A stretch of DNA of 64,000 nt from Trileptium ribeirensis (lineage: Eukaryota > Nematoda > Enoplea > Enoplida > Thoracostomopsidae), in NCBI GenBank assembly GCA_030248225.1, contig JASANE010021379.1:32275-96274 (forward strand), given 5' to 3'. A program made the position numbers and the translations under genes. Of the stretch, positions 33,701-45,364 are shown in pieces. A model generated the notes under the pieces. That model was not told the origin of the DNA, searched no databases, and saw only the letters and a list, made by a program, of their open reading frames with translations. The stretch's first letter is position 1. Every line of letters begins with the position of its first letter.

Positions 33701-36240
33701 CATGACATGCAATAGCCATCGCATCATTAGCAAAGTGTGAAGGACCAGAACTATGCCGCCTCGATTATGGCGGCAGTTTCGTTTCTTGGCTGAAAGAAAA
33801 AAGAGAAACAACAGCGGCAGACCAGTGTCATAGCGACGGCAGGGCCCCGGAATCGTGAAGTCGTGTTTTGAAGATCTTTGTTGTTGGCGCTGATACCACA
33901 TCTACTGGTAGGTCGTTCCAATAATTGACAACACGTACGGCAAATTGATGTGCGCGGTAGTTGTGACGGGGAGTGGAGATAACACTTAAACAAAGATGAT
34001 GGCGACGTAGACCAGCATCACCGACATAGGCAAACATCGTGGACCAGTCAAAGTTTATAAGCCCGTAAATCATTTTGTGTAACAGAATTAAGTCTGAGCG
34101 ACGACGGCTAGTTTCTAGAGTTTGCAAACCAAGAGTTGTGAGCCGCTGATGATAAGTCATATTGCGAAGGCGGTATAAAAATTTTGTTGCACGAATTTGA
34201 ACAGATTCAACGCGATTAATGTCTCGTATATACCCGGGGGACCAGGCAGGACTAGCATATTCGACGACTGGTCGAACTAACGCGGCATATAACTTCAAGA
34301 AAATGTCAACATTCCAGTACCGAAGTGTTCTCTGCAGAATACCTAACATTTTGTGGCCAGTTTTCGCAACTTTGCTACACTGTACAGCTACTTTCAAATC
34401 GCTAGAGACAGTTATACCCAAATCGCTACAGTTATCATTTATCGGGATACGTTGGCCACAAATCGTGTACTCAGTTCTAGGGTTGCTGTTACCGACGTGT
34501 AAGCAAGCAAACTTATGTATGTTAAAATCAAGCATCCAAGTTTCAGCGTATCGAGACAAACTGTTCAAATCATCAGACATTGCGGTTGTGTCTAAGCTCG
34601 GCAAACGACTGTGGATACGCCGTAAAAGTTTGGTGTCATCAGCAAATTTGAGAACCTTGCAGGAAACGTGATTGTCTAAATCGTTGATGTAATAAAGGAA
34701 CAATATTGGACCAATGACAGATCCTTGAGGGACTCCACAAAGAACAGGGCTTTGGTTAGAAAAAGCACCGTTCACACGAACTTGTTGAAAGCGGTTGGTT
34801 AGAAAGTCACGCAACCACCGAAGCAGAGGCCCGTCAATACCATATCCCTTAAGCTTTATCAAGAGGCGCTCGTGTGGGACTCTATCGAATGCCTTTCGTA
34901 AATCTAGGTATATAACATCTACATGATCACCCTGGTCAACTATTGACGACAAAAAATTCACATATTCTACTAGTTGGAGCTCGCAAGACCGTCCCTGAGT
35001 AAAGCCAAATTGTGGATTACTGAAAATATTGTTAACGGAGGCATGCGAAACTAACTCAGACGCAACAATACGTTCCATTATCTTGCTAACATTTGAGGTT
35101 AGGCTAATAGGTCGATAGTTGGCTCGCTCTCTGCGGTTTCCACCTTTATGAATAGGGCAAACAGTAGCGGTTTTCCAATCGGTAGGGACTTCGCCTTTGT
35201 CAAACGACAGTTGAAAAAACCGAGCAAACACTGGTGCAAGGTACTCACGACACTCGACTAGCAGACGCGCGGGGATGTTGTCTGGTCCAGTAGCGGACGC
35301 TGGATTTATCTTGGACATAATTTCAGCAACTCGAGGTATAGTAAACTCGATATTTTCAAGCTTGCTACGAACTGAAGCAGTGAACGAGGGCAAATGTGTT
35401 AAATCTTCAGCAACAAAGACTGAAGAAGAATATGAGTTTAGTAGCTTAGCACACTCTGTATCGGAAGTAGAAAGCGCACCATTGTCAGATGCGACTGGGC
35501 CCACCCTTGGCTTGAACCGTTTCTGGGAATTTACATAGCGCCAAAATGATTTTTGGTCTGTCTTGATATTAGAGGCCAGTTTCTGCTCAAATTGCATGAT
35601 AGCTACTGCCGCAAGAGATTGGGTTTCCGAGCTACGGATGTTATATATGCGCCAAGCACGAAGTGTGTTGTATCGTTGACAGTTACGATAAGCATTACGT
35701 TGACGTTTGATGGACCTATTAACAGCAGCTGTCATCCATGGAAGATGACGTCTTAAATTAGAGTTCGACCGAAGTGGAACACAAGCATTTAGGGAAACTG
35801 TTATTACAGTTCGGATATTATGGTAATCTGCAGCAACGTTTGAACATTGGGGTGGGACGGTATTGACAAGCAATTGACCAACTCTGCGCCAATCAGCACG
35901 CCATAGGTTATAGTTACGACTAATCTGGGTATTTTCACACGGATCATAGTATAAAAGTAAGTTAAATTCAACAGCAAAATGGTCAGAACTACCAAGACCA
36001 GGACCAACTGACAACGCGTCAATCATATCCGCATCACTGGTAAATACCAAATCAAGAATAGCAGCACCTCGGGTTGGAGTGGCAACATGTTGGTGTAGAT
36101 CGAATTCGTCTACTAGGAGCATAAAATTGTCACAGTTCACAGGCCAGGTATTACGTAACCAGCAAATTTCTGGATAGTTAAAGTCCCCCATCAGTAGTAA
36201 ATGAGAGTGTCGAACATTAAGTACCTGTCGTATTATCCAT
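33700..36240 (-). mobile_element. CR1-like LINE, 5'-truncated, inserted in Gypsy gag
   Basis: The LINE part runs from the endonuclease truncation point (about 36240) to a short 3' UTR after the stop at 33828. Near its 3' end is a perfect hairpin TGCCGCC-8-GGCGGCA (33754-33775); CR1-type LINEs commonly have short 3' structures instead of poly(A). The undamaged RT frame indicates that it is the youngest LINE in the window. Both junctions are placed by protein content, so they are approximate, and I saw no target duplication. Confidence 0.8.
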
Positions 36241-36536
36241 AATTTTTCAACCGTTTCAATTAACTGCGCAACACATTTTGTTAACTGGTCAATTTTATCA
36301 GGCTGCGTGCTACCAGACATTCTCGATGTTGTTGCTACCATAGCGAGATTTTGTGATGGTAACAGCTGCTCAGAAACGCGGGCTGTAAGATCTGCTAACT
36401 TTTCTATTTGTGTGTCTTTAACAACTGCAAAAGCTAAGCGCACTTTTTCTGACAAAATATCCAAAAAACGCCATTTTACCAAATCCTCATTGTTTGGAGC
36501 TAATCTTTGCAGCTGCCGAAGAGGGTTTTCTGTCAC
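33828..36536 (-). CDS. Chimeric open frame: Gypsy gag segment fused to CR1-like LINE EN-RT
   Basis: 902 open codons. The first roughly 95 residues (ENPLRQLQRLAPNNEDLVKW onward to IDQLTKCVAQLIETVEKL) are Gypsy gag. From about residue 98 (HSHLLLMGDFNYPE) the frame is a non-LTR retrotransposon: the second half of the AP endonuclease (GDFN, then LGSSDHFAVEF), a linker with SFWRYVNSQKRFKP, then RT with GPDNIPARLL, NYRPISLTSN, FDRVPHERLL, GVPQGSVIGPILF and KFADDTKLLRR (catalytic FADD), and a C-terminal RVVNYWNDLPVDVV. The endonuclease lacks its first half, so the LINE is 5'-truncated. No ATG starts the frame; it is an open frame by insertion in register, not an evolved gene. Confidence 0.85.
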   Translation of the reverse strand: MTENPLRQLQRLAPNNEDLVKWRFLDILSEKVRLAFAVVKDTQIEKLADLTARVSEQLLPSQNLAMVATTSRMSGSTQPDKIDQLTKCVAQLIETVEKLWIIRQVLNVRHSHLLLMGDFNYPEICWLRNTWPVNCDNFMLLVDEFDLHQHVATPTRGAAILDLVFTSDADMIDALSVGPGLGSSDHFAVEFNLLLYYDPCENTQISRNYNLWRADWRRVGQLLVNTVPPQCSNVAADYHNIRTVITVSLNACVPLRSNSNLRRHLPWMTAAVNRSIKRQRNAYRNCQRYNTLRAWRIYNIRSSETQSLAAVAIMQFEQKLASNIKTDQKSFWRYVNSQKRFKPRVGPVASDNGALSTSDTECAKLLNSYSSSVFVAEDLTHLPSFTASVRSKLENIEFTIPRVAEIMSKINPASATGPDNIPARLLVECREYLAPVFARFFQLSFDKGEVPTDWKTATVCPIHKGGNRRERANYRPISLTSNVSKIMERIVASELVSHASVNNIFSNPQFGFTQGRSCELQLVEYVNFLSSIVDQGDHVDVIYLDLRKAFDRVPHERLLIKLKGYGIDGPLLRWLRDFLTNRFQQVRVNGAFSNQSPVLCGVPQGSVIGPILFLYYINDLDNHVSCKVLKFADDTKLLRRIHSRLPSLDTTAMSDDLNSLSRYAETWMLDFNIHKFACLHVGNSNPRTEYTICGQRIPINDNCSDLGITVSSDLKVAVQCSKVAKTGHKMLGILQRTLRYWNVDIFLKLYAALVRPVVEYASPAWSPGYIRDINRVESVQIRATKFLYRLRNMTYHQRLTTLGLQTLETSRRRSDLILLHKMIYGLINFDWSTMFAYVGDAGLRRHHLCLSVISTPRHNYRAHQFAVRVVNYWNDLPVDVVSAPTTKIFKTRLHDSGALPSL

Positions 36537-36891
36537 TAAGATTTTGTTCAGCTAATAAATTTTTAAACTGCTGCTCTTCATTCAAACCGTAAAGTTTTAT
36601 GATACAAAATTTGATATCATCGTATGTATCATTTGTTTTGATACAACAATCGTTTATAAGATTTGTTGGCAAAGCGCGCAAGACAATTACGCTTAATATT
36701 TTCTGTTTTCCGTCTAAATGAGGTTCAATCTGAGAAAACCAGACCTCTGTGTCTTTTGGGTAAAATTCAGGTAAACTTGGCAAATGATCATAAGAAGTCG
36801 ACTTTGTACTGTCCAGTGAACAACACATAATTAATTGTATTGCCATTCTAACTATCTTTGCAGGATGTTGACTTGAAGCTGTAACGATCAA
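36241..36891 (-). pseudogene. Gypsy gag N-terminus
   Basis: Contains LPSLPEFYPKDTEVWFSQIE, then LRALPTNLINDCC and QQFKNLLAEQNL, the matrix/capsid-like region of animal Gypsy gag. A frameshift near 36530 moves the reading into the frame that continues to the LINE junction. Gag would assemble the particle that packages the element RNA. Confidence 0.8.
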
Positions 36892-36933
36892 ACGTTTGTT
36901 AAGCCTACACCTTCCCCATATTTTCCAAAATTT

Positions 36934-37227
36934 TTGGAAATTTACCCTCCCGCTCCTAAGCCGACGGATTTGCGACGCCTATGGCTCAGACATTACAATT
37001 GTCGACACCGTTTTAACATGAACGAACATGCTACACGGTACAATAGTCAGTTTCCAGTACTTTTTTCTGTTAGCTTTTCCAACATAAACCATGCAGCAAC
37101 CAATACGTATGTATGTAAATTACGCGTGAATTACCATCTCTGGAACGCAACCAGAAAATGCTTTACTGATAAGGGACTGTGTTTATTGTTAAATGTGCAA
37201 AGTATTACCGCTCCTTCTGTCAAATAG
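36934..37227 (+). other. Unassigned frame with KPTDL-type segment
   Basis: A 97-codon frame beginning near YPPAPKPTDLRRLWLRHY. The segment resembles stretches at about 5778 (TPKPTDLGLLW) and 9790 (PPKPTNLGHL). The rest is not recognised. Confidence 0.3.
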
Positions 37228-38469
37228 AGAACATTTATTAAGAAGGTACACCTTTCCAGGTAGTTACCGTTTATACAACGCAGCTAGAAGCTGCATTCCT
37301 GGTAAAGAACACTGTGCTTATTGTTAAATGTGCGTGATATAATTACAGCTTGCGTAAACTAAATAACATGTTAAGTATGCACACCATGAAAATTTTTATT
37401 TCAAGATTATATAAATAAAAATTTTCAAGATTCCTACTTCATGGCATCTTATGCACCCGCATGTCCAGCTAATCGCGATAGGTAGAAATTGGTTGACTAA
37501 AGCTCAATATGTCGCGGATACATTCAGGGAGAGTAACGCAATTTATGTAGAGATACATACATAGCGACTGGCTTTGCTATAGTGCTAGCGCATACCAAAA
37601 ATCTTAGACTTGATATTTCGATTAAGAAATCATGCAATAATTGCCGATTTTTAGGTTATTCCTCTTGAAATTCATGGAAAAATATACATTATCACATTCG
37701 TGGCGATTATATATTAAAAGTAATGTTAAGGTTATTTTCTGCACCAGCGACATAGCGAAGATTTTCCGGGAAAGATAATTCCTAACTAGTTAGGTACCAA
37801 TTTTTAAGGGACCGACCATTCGCATAAAAACAAGTTACTTTGAGCAGAACTATTAATACAATGGCTATACATTACTGTCGACTAGATATGAGAAAGATCC
37901 GAAAAATCACGCTGCAAAATTTGGTCGCGTTTTCAAGTATCAACTTCTGAAAGCGTTTGTCCACAAAAACTCTGGTGATTAAAACACATTTCTAAATCCC
38001 CGCTGTCTACGTCCTTGTTCACCACATTTCAATACAATTAACCTTCATTCCTTATACATACCAGTTTTTTTCGAGATGTGGACTACTAGGTTCAAGTTCC
38101 AGTTCCGTTTAATATTTACAGTTTCGGTTACTCACCGATATATACTGGTTACTCGCACAGAATGGTAAAACGGTGCGATTATGGCTATTCTACGCTCAGA
38201 ATGCAAGGCTCCGAATTCGAAGTCCCAAAATAACAACAATACTACCACAATGCTACAGCAATTCTATTTATTCCCTCAATGATCACAATGAGGTAAGCTC
38301 ATGAAATTTATCAATCACTAGTTTCAAGCAACATAATTTCAACACTGATTTTTATGTTGTAGATATACTCCTTACAGGTTTCTTACTTAACACATATGGA
38401 ATTCAGCATCCTGAACGCATTCTAATAAACCTATATTGAAAGTGCCAAAATTTGACAAGTATGGTAGGG
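37228..38469. other. Non-coding; includes a MITE fragment
   Basis: At about 37270-37340, CAACGCAGCTAGAAGCTGC and CCTGGTAAAGAAC resemble an internal part of the CCGGAA hAT MITEs (45880-45920). Otherwise no gene. Confidence 0.4.
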
Positions 38470-38760
38470 CTGAATATTTGAGCGGATCGAAGAGAAGCGT
38501 TTTTATTTTCTGTCTGGGATTAAAAAGGTCGATGTCCGTCCGTTCGTTCGGTCCGACGGATCTCAAGAACCACTGAACCGATTTTAAAAAAACTTTTTTT
38601 CGTTTGAAAGCCTATCATGTCAGAGTGTGCACCTGATATTTGGAATTAAAGAATTTTGAGTGGTTAATTAGTAATTAGCTAATTAGTTTTGCATATGCAG
38701 CTAAAATATAGAATTTTGCAATATTTGTGTTATTTATTGAAATAGAATCGTTTCGATCAA
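38470..38760 (+). repeat. Interspersed repeat with TAATTAGC runs (copy 1)
   Basis: GAGCGGATCGAAGAGAAGCG, TTTTTATTTTC, GTCCGTCCGTTC, AAAAAAACTTTTTT and TTTGAAAGCCTA, then TAGTAATTAGCTAATTAG. The same words occur in reverse complement at 54590-54770, so both are copies of one family. Confidence 0.65.
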
Positions 38761-39419
38761 ACCATTATAGGGTTTTTGGGTCGAAGAATTCAAATGTAAT
38801 ATTTTTACCAATGATAAATCCCTATGCAATGCAGTTATTTGAAGAACATAAATTTGAGTACATTCGTAATGCCACAGCCCAAGCTCCGCTCATAAATGTA
38901 GTTCCACTACCGACTAGTGATATCAGATTGTAGATTTCAAGGCAACGTGTTAATCAGTGTCGAGAGCCATCGATGATTTAAAAAATGATATAAAACATTA
39001 CAACAGCAACGAAAAAACCACGTCGCAAAATCTTAAAACAAACGTAGGATTATCGACATATATCATAAAATTGAATTCTGGCGGCGAAATACTATGTAAA
39101 TACCAAATATAACTAATCCAAAAGTAGCCATAACCATTCGAAAAAAGTAATGACTTAGCGAAGAATTTTCGGCTTCAATACGTAGGTTCTCAGTGTAATT
39201 TAGCTTCAAGGTAACATAGGTCTTACTATTAATCTTATCTTTGACAATAAAAAAGCTATACTAACTACATACACACAGTTAATTTGACGCCATAATTCTT
39301 TGATCGCCACCTCAGCACGACGGATCAAGCTGTAGCAGAATTCTGAGTGAAGCGGGCGAAGCTAAGGATCCTTACTAACTGTGTCAGTTGTGAAAATTGA
39401 CAGTGTCCGCTACTGGGGT
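38761..39419. other. No gene recognised
   Basis: AT-rich, nothing seen beyond a 68-codon chance frame. Confidence 0.45.
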
Positions 39420-39880
39420 TTTCTAGTGTAAAAGCAAAACTCAATTTGGTCAAGAAGCCCCAGGATACCCAAAATACAAATAAATGGTAATATCTCGACA
39501 ACAACTCGAAGTATATGGGTGTTTTTGGGCTTGGTTTGTAGAGAAATTCATCCGCTGTGTTATTGCAAATAGTGTACTGCTATAGTCTGTGAAAAAAGGT
39601 TTTCCAATGGGCCAATTTAACCCAAAATAAAAGAAAATGGCAATATATACATCTGCAACCGTTCTATCTATACATATTTTTGGTCTTATTTTGTAGAGCA
39701 ATTTATTTATAATAGTGTGCTGCTATTATTATAGTATACATTGCAGGCTTGGATGCAAATGGGGTTTTCATCAAAATATACAAAAATGGAAATATATCCG
39801 CCACGGCTTTAGCGATATGATCTCATTTTGTACAGTAATTCATCCTCTATGTATGTGAACATTGGTAGCACAATAATCGG
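39420..39880 (-). repeat. Diverged tandem repeat, about 145-bp period, three units
   Basis: Three units each contain a GGTTTTC block, then CCAAAATA.A.AAATGG.AATAT, a TTTTG.AGAG.AATT.ATC block and a GTG..CTGCTAT-like block. Homology is patchy but in constant order. Confidence 0.5.
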
Positions 39881-42800
39881 CTATATCTTATCAATTACTC
39901 AAGCAACGCGGATGGTATTCGGTGGCTTATAGCAGTGTTCATCGCTCTAAAGCACATATTCAACACTCCGAATTCAGTATCTTGGCGCCAAAACATGCTA
40001 CTAGTTTATATACATACATGCTAATTTGGCAGTTACAGTTTGGCAGAGCGATCGTAGAAATGTAGTAGAAACTATATATATATACGTTATAAAATTTATT
40101 TTACGCCTACATATCACATGTAAATTTAGTGTAGCTGCACTTGCATTTTGTCAAAAAATATTGCAATAACAGTTCATACCTAATTTTAAAGACGTTAAAC
40201 TTGTCAAAATTGCCTAAAAATTTAGCGCTAATGAGCTTCAATACAGCATCAGAGTTTTATTTTAAAAATATTGTCACTTCTTAGCAAGACAACACAAAAC
40301 AGCACATCAGAGAAACGTTAAGTGGCGAAGAAATCTATTTCCTCGAGAAAACTAGTTTCGTTGCGTAAACGGTGGTAGTCTATTGATTATACTGTGATTA
40401 CAAGCGACAAAATAATATAAACATATATATAATCCAAAATTCGCCATACTAAGGGGTTGTATACAACATCTTCTGTGTACAATCTATAATTCAGCAGTAA
40501 AAATCATTTTTTATTATGTTTTATTTTTGAGAACGGACACATATAGCACTAGTTCCTAATAACAACCAAGGGTTAATGGGGATTCACGCTTTTTTACTAG
40601 GATATATAGCCGTAAAAAGTGATTTTGCAAGTTTTTTACTAGTGTTCTACAGAGGCCGGCGCTAAGCTAGCCGAAAAGTACTACGTGTTGATAAAGAAAC
40701 ATCGTTGTTCATCTGCGTAGGCAATATCTGTAGCGATTATTAGCATTCCTAATTTCAAAGATTACCTATATTCCTCCAGTGGCTTAATTGAAACGGAGCG
40801 AGCGGAGTTTCCTTAAATAGTGCGCAACAGTGGCGAAATTTTATTTTGTTCTCTACTCAGTCACGTGTACAGCGCCTTAACAACAGGACCGATTGTCAAA
40901 ATCTTTTTGTTGGATACCTAATGGTTTCGGGTGTGCCCTCCAGTTGGGTCGAAAAAACCCGATTACATCTTGGAATTAAAAGTGGGTCGGAATGGCTCCA
41001 ATCATGCGTTTTTGCATGTGCCTGCATCACTGTGAAGATAATGTTCGGTGGTATATCATGCGACAGAGGCATCGCATCAAAAACCGAGACCCACATTCCG
41101 TGACCAGCGTCTCGAGATCTACTGTTGACAACTACAACTTTGTATTTTATGTATTTTTAAGCCAAAGATAGCGCAATAGGTTATCTAACAGCTGAAACAT
41201 GTATATACGTACACATAGCAACTGTTTGTCAGCTTAAATTAAAACGCGAATAAATTTTATTCGGCCTCGGCACCTAAATCAAGGCTTCGACGATGCCGGG
41301 GCTAAGCCCTGGTACATCCTTAATTTTTACGAGAAAAAATTCATAATCCATGAAGATTTAGTCACGATCCATCAAACCTAACAGCGAGACCTTTAATTCA
41401 TGACCGACCGACAGCATGATGCTTTGGCCATTCAATTTTAAACAATAACACAGTACTAAATACCTAAATAATACTTGGTGACCTTTTAAACATGCAATTT
41501 ATCAAAACATGCGTTTTCTGAGTGTTACAAGTGGCTCAGTTCTGCCATTAGGTTATACATACATTCCCTTGGAATTTCAGTGGCATGTGGGAGTTATAAA
41601 AACTTCTAACAATCAATTTTTGCAGCAAGTTCAAACGGTCGTACAAAATAATATCGGCACACGCCTTCTTGGGCATGCAAATACACTGCGCCTAGACGGA
41701 TGGGCAACACCACTATGTTGCAGACGATATACTGGCCAAAATATTTATCAACCGTAAGATTTTTGCTTTAAGTCTGCATAAGGAAGAACAGCTCAAAAAG
41801 CCTCTGACTTTGTCTAAGATACCACTTCAAACACATCACACTATTTGTAAAAATAAGCCACCGGCAGTTGAAAAGTGTCATTTATGGTCTGATAGAGTTA
41901 TTTAACCTGTGAAGTATGTTGGTTTTATTGGTTTAAACCTATATGGCGTATATTATTAACCATGCGGGACAGTATAAGCGCTAAGAATGTTAAATTTTGG
42001 ATGTATAAATGTGAAATGTTGGTAGTTTTCAATTTAGCTGTAGGTACCGGATGATAATAATTGTCACGAGATGCTGAATACGATAAAAGAAATAGCTGTA
42101 TTGGCGTGATATGCAATCTAACAAGCGATGTAGGCCTACAATGTAAAGATACATCTGAAATAATTTTTCTTAAAAGTTGTTATTTACAAATTTCTGAAGT
42201 TCCAGTCTTTTCGAAAGATGAAATAAATGGTATTATGGTTTTGATATGTACTGGGAAACTGACTGTGTAGTATTGGCTATTTCTCCCTTTAGAGAGGCTC
42301 AGAAAGAGCAATTTGTAAACTGAGCGCAGCATAGCACTATCACAGTAGCCTTCGAGAAGAGTTATAGTTTATAATAAGGATTTACACCACATGGCCAAAA
42401 TTACAGATTTGCTAACTCGAGTCAATTTGTTGAGAATTTGGGCGCACAACCATTACACCAGCGTAAACATAAATCTGATTCTATTACGCGTCGAATGAAA
42501 AACTGCTAAATTCAATCAATTAAGGGTTGATTTATGCACGGCAAACATGGACAAAAATAATTTTTGTATCATTGTGCGCTATTTGAGAAATTTCAAACGG
42601 CCGTTTCAACAACACAAACAACCTTTAAAAATCTAGTAAACAAACCAGACAGCGAGAAGGTTCCAGAAAGAGTGACTAAGAGTAACCGCATTAATAATAA
42701 ATGGATGAATGACTAGATTTCTATTAATTTAAACAATATCTCAGTTATGCAACAAGTAGCGCAATTAACAGTGGCACGCAAAATAACTAAGAAAACCTAA

Positions 42801-44124
42801 AACAATGCGAATCCCATTTGTATTAGAGGAATTTGGTGGGTTTTTAACCTATAACACTTGGCAGACATAAAATTCGTCCAAACTCTACTCTTTCGGATAT
42901 AAGGTTGCACAGGGCTTGTCGAACCCTGCATTCTCAACACTGTATAGCATTATCGGTTACACACTGTGTACACGGGCAATGTATTAACGGTAACGCTAGA
43001 GCCATGTTAATCTAATATCAAAAGCTCAGGGGTCTTTATTTGTTCATCCAACGATCACAAAACGAAAACACTTCAAATTTATAAATTACAGATTTAATGT
43101 TGAACAGTAATTTTTACGTTGTAAACCTTAGCAGATGCCTTATTTGATGCATATATATCACACATCTCCAGTGATTTTTATCCTATTCAGCAACCGCAAT
43201 ACCCATATGCACATTACAGACATCTACCAACTGTTTTTCGATGCAGAGCCTGTGCCGCAAAATACGTATGGAATCAGAAACAGTGGTACCCGTGCGGCCT
43301 GACTTGCCAAAGAACCCTAACAACCTGTTTTGTGCCATTTTAACCTGGAATATGGGGTCAGAGCATTTAGAGTTCAACTAATATTGCCATCACTGTTGCT
43401 ATCGAACAAGAAAATTTTGTCGAAACTCATTCATCCGGTGATGAGTTATGAATGACATCAACAGACAAAAAATTTTTACGATCTTCCGCCTTAGCGCTTT
43501 CAGTTACAATAATCCCGACAGGTTGGAGGAGCCAGAATAGAGACATTTGCGGTCGACAAATTTTCAATGTGAAAACCCACAGACGTGCAACGTCGCTCGA
43601 CAACCAATGATATAGATGCTGCAAAACTGATTATGCTAGTATTTCACGAGAAGGGGTGAAACTATGTGACCGTGGACGCTGTGAGTGCAATCTGTATGTT
43701 TCCTACGTTTAAATCGGGTTTATTGACCCTAAAACCATTAAAAATCGCTGAAAGCGCACCAAATATTCGTGCTGGATTCGAGCAAACAAACAGCTGTGTT
43801 CAGAAAAACCTATATATAGCAGACCCGGATTTACCGGTGTGCAAGTGCACTCAGAATCCTCCCGGTCGTCGTTCGGGGAGATTTTTCACTAGCCGTTAAT
43901 GACCTATCGCGATAGGTTTTTTGCTAAACCAGGTATAAATCGTTCAGGAATTATATGTAGAAGCCTGATTATTTTTCTACTCATCGTGATCATGTTGATA
44001 ACTGACTCTAAATCTAATGTTTTTGTTTTCAGGCCTGAATAATTTAGTCATTTACGAACTGTTTTTACTGATTTGAATGATCATAAGGATATCTAGTATC
44101 TAACAGTGGCTATTAAACTCAAAA
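39881..44124. other. Long stretch without a recognised gene
   Basis: More than 4 kb of AT-rich sequence with only short frames that I cannot relate to any family. A GC-richer patch at 40860-41100 and CCGGGGCTAAGCCCTGG-type words at 41297 may be old repeats. Confidence 0.4.
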
Positions 44125-45233
44125 ATGCCTTGCAAGTTTACAAAACATCTTTCTGATGCGGAGAAACGTAAGCGTAAATCGGAAAATGAGGCGACGATGG
44201 CCGAAACTGTCGAAAAATGTTCTCGGATAACTGACTTTTTTGTTAGCCTAGAATTTCAGAAGCTCAGAATGATTCTTCTGACTTTGATCCTGAAACGTAT
44301 GTCGAACTTGATCAACCGTCTTAAGACGGGTATGATACGGAGTGTTTGCCTTCAGATGAAGTGCCTAACATTTAGAACACTTCCGTTTATCCATCAACGT
44401 GGGACACATTTTCTCTAGACGACCAGCGGTATTGGACTGAATAGGGCCCATTATCTTGCCAGACCCTGGCAGCGCCAAACCATCCGAAAGAACGATAAAT
44501 GGAACCACTCGAATGCTCAACAGACGCCATTGCACTACAATGTCCAACGGAAAGAACACTGAAAGGCAATAACTAGCCTACTCTCTCGCTGCAGGCAACA
44601 TTTACTGCTTATGTTGTCGAATTATATGTCTTGGAATATCAGCTCTGTTCAACGTGGAATAATACTGAGGCTGGTCAAATTGCTCGGAAGTGTTGGCTCG
44701 CCATGAAGTTTCTGCTGAGCATAGGACATCGATTGCAGATATGCAGATTAAAAGTGCAGGGGGCACGGTCGACAGTGTTATTACTATTAAAAGAATAACA
44801 GAATCACAGTACTGGAAGGCAGTGCTGTGTAGGGTTGTCGAGTTTGTCAAATTTTTGAAAAATTTATGTTAATCAAGCAAGATGAATCACAAAAACGATT
44901 TGCTTGCTTCTTCGCCATACAAAGGTATACATCGCAGGCTATTTTTGAGTCCGTGAGTGAACGCCTAGACCGCTTAGTTATTAAAATAAGGAACTGTCGT
45001 GAACAATGATTACAATGCCAGCATCATGCCAGGACGGAAGGGTGCAAAACAAGATCAAATCTCACTGCCAGTATGCTTGGTATGTCAATTGTGCTGGTCA
45101 TTCCCTTAATCTCGTCGGCGTTCAAATAGCCAAACGTTGCTTAGAAGACATCAAAATTTTCAATTTCTTTGAGGAGCTTTGCACATTTGGGGCCTCCTCA
45201 ACGAAGCGTCGGAGCAAGCTAGATTAGATAGAT
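44125..45233 (+). pseudogene. hAT transposase relic (DUF4371/ZMYM-like type)
   Basis: The N-terminal frame starts MPCKFTKHLSDAEKRKRK and passes ITDFF. After frame changes a TTF-type zinc-finger region can be followed: NGKNTERQ, stop, LAYSLAAGNIYCLCC, then GWSNCSEVLARHEVSAEH. Next comes SQYWKAVLCRVVEFVKFL. The piece at 45006 onward has KIKSHCQYAWYVNCAGHSL, then NLVGVQIA and FFEELCTFGASSTKR. This order matches the hAT-derived proteins with DUF4371 and a C-terminal dimerisation domain. Multiple stops and frameshifts show it is dead, and the C-terminus is missing. It lies 130 bases from a hAT-type MITE copy (45365). Confidence 0.75.
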
Positions 45234-45364
45234 TTGACTATACTGGGCTAGAAAGACATGCGGGAACATGAATAACACGTCCATTGCATCAGTCCGTTAA
45301 ACTGTGAATGATGTCAGAGTGTAGAATTCAAAAACTGTGAAAGTGCAAAGTGTTACCTTATCTT

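Larger units (their letters stand above)
30022..36910 (-). mobile_element. Disabled Gypsy LTR retrotransposon with a LINE inserted in gag
   Basis: The minus strand carries gag (36891 downward), a CCHC-like knuckle, protease, RT, RNase H and integrase in canonical Gypsy order, all broken by stops or frameshifts. A 20-bp word shared at 30022 and 36890 brackets the unit, but I see no full-length LTR pair, so the LTRs are lost, very short or badly diverged. A CR1-like LINE occupies about 33700-36240. Confidence 0.8.

Noticed and set aside
34219..36555. Plus-strand ORFs across the LINE
   Set aside because: Shadows of the minus-strand EN-RT frame.
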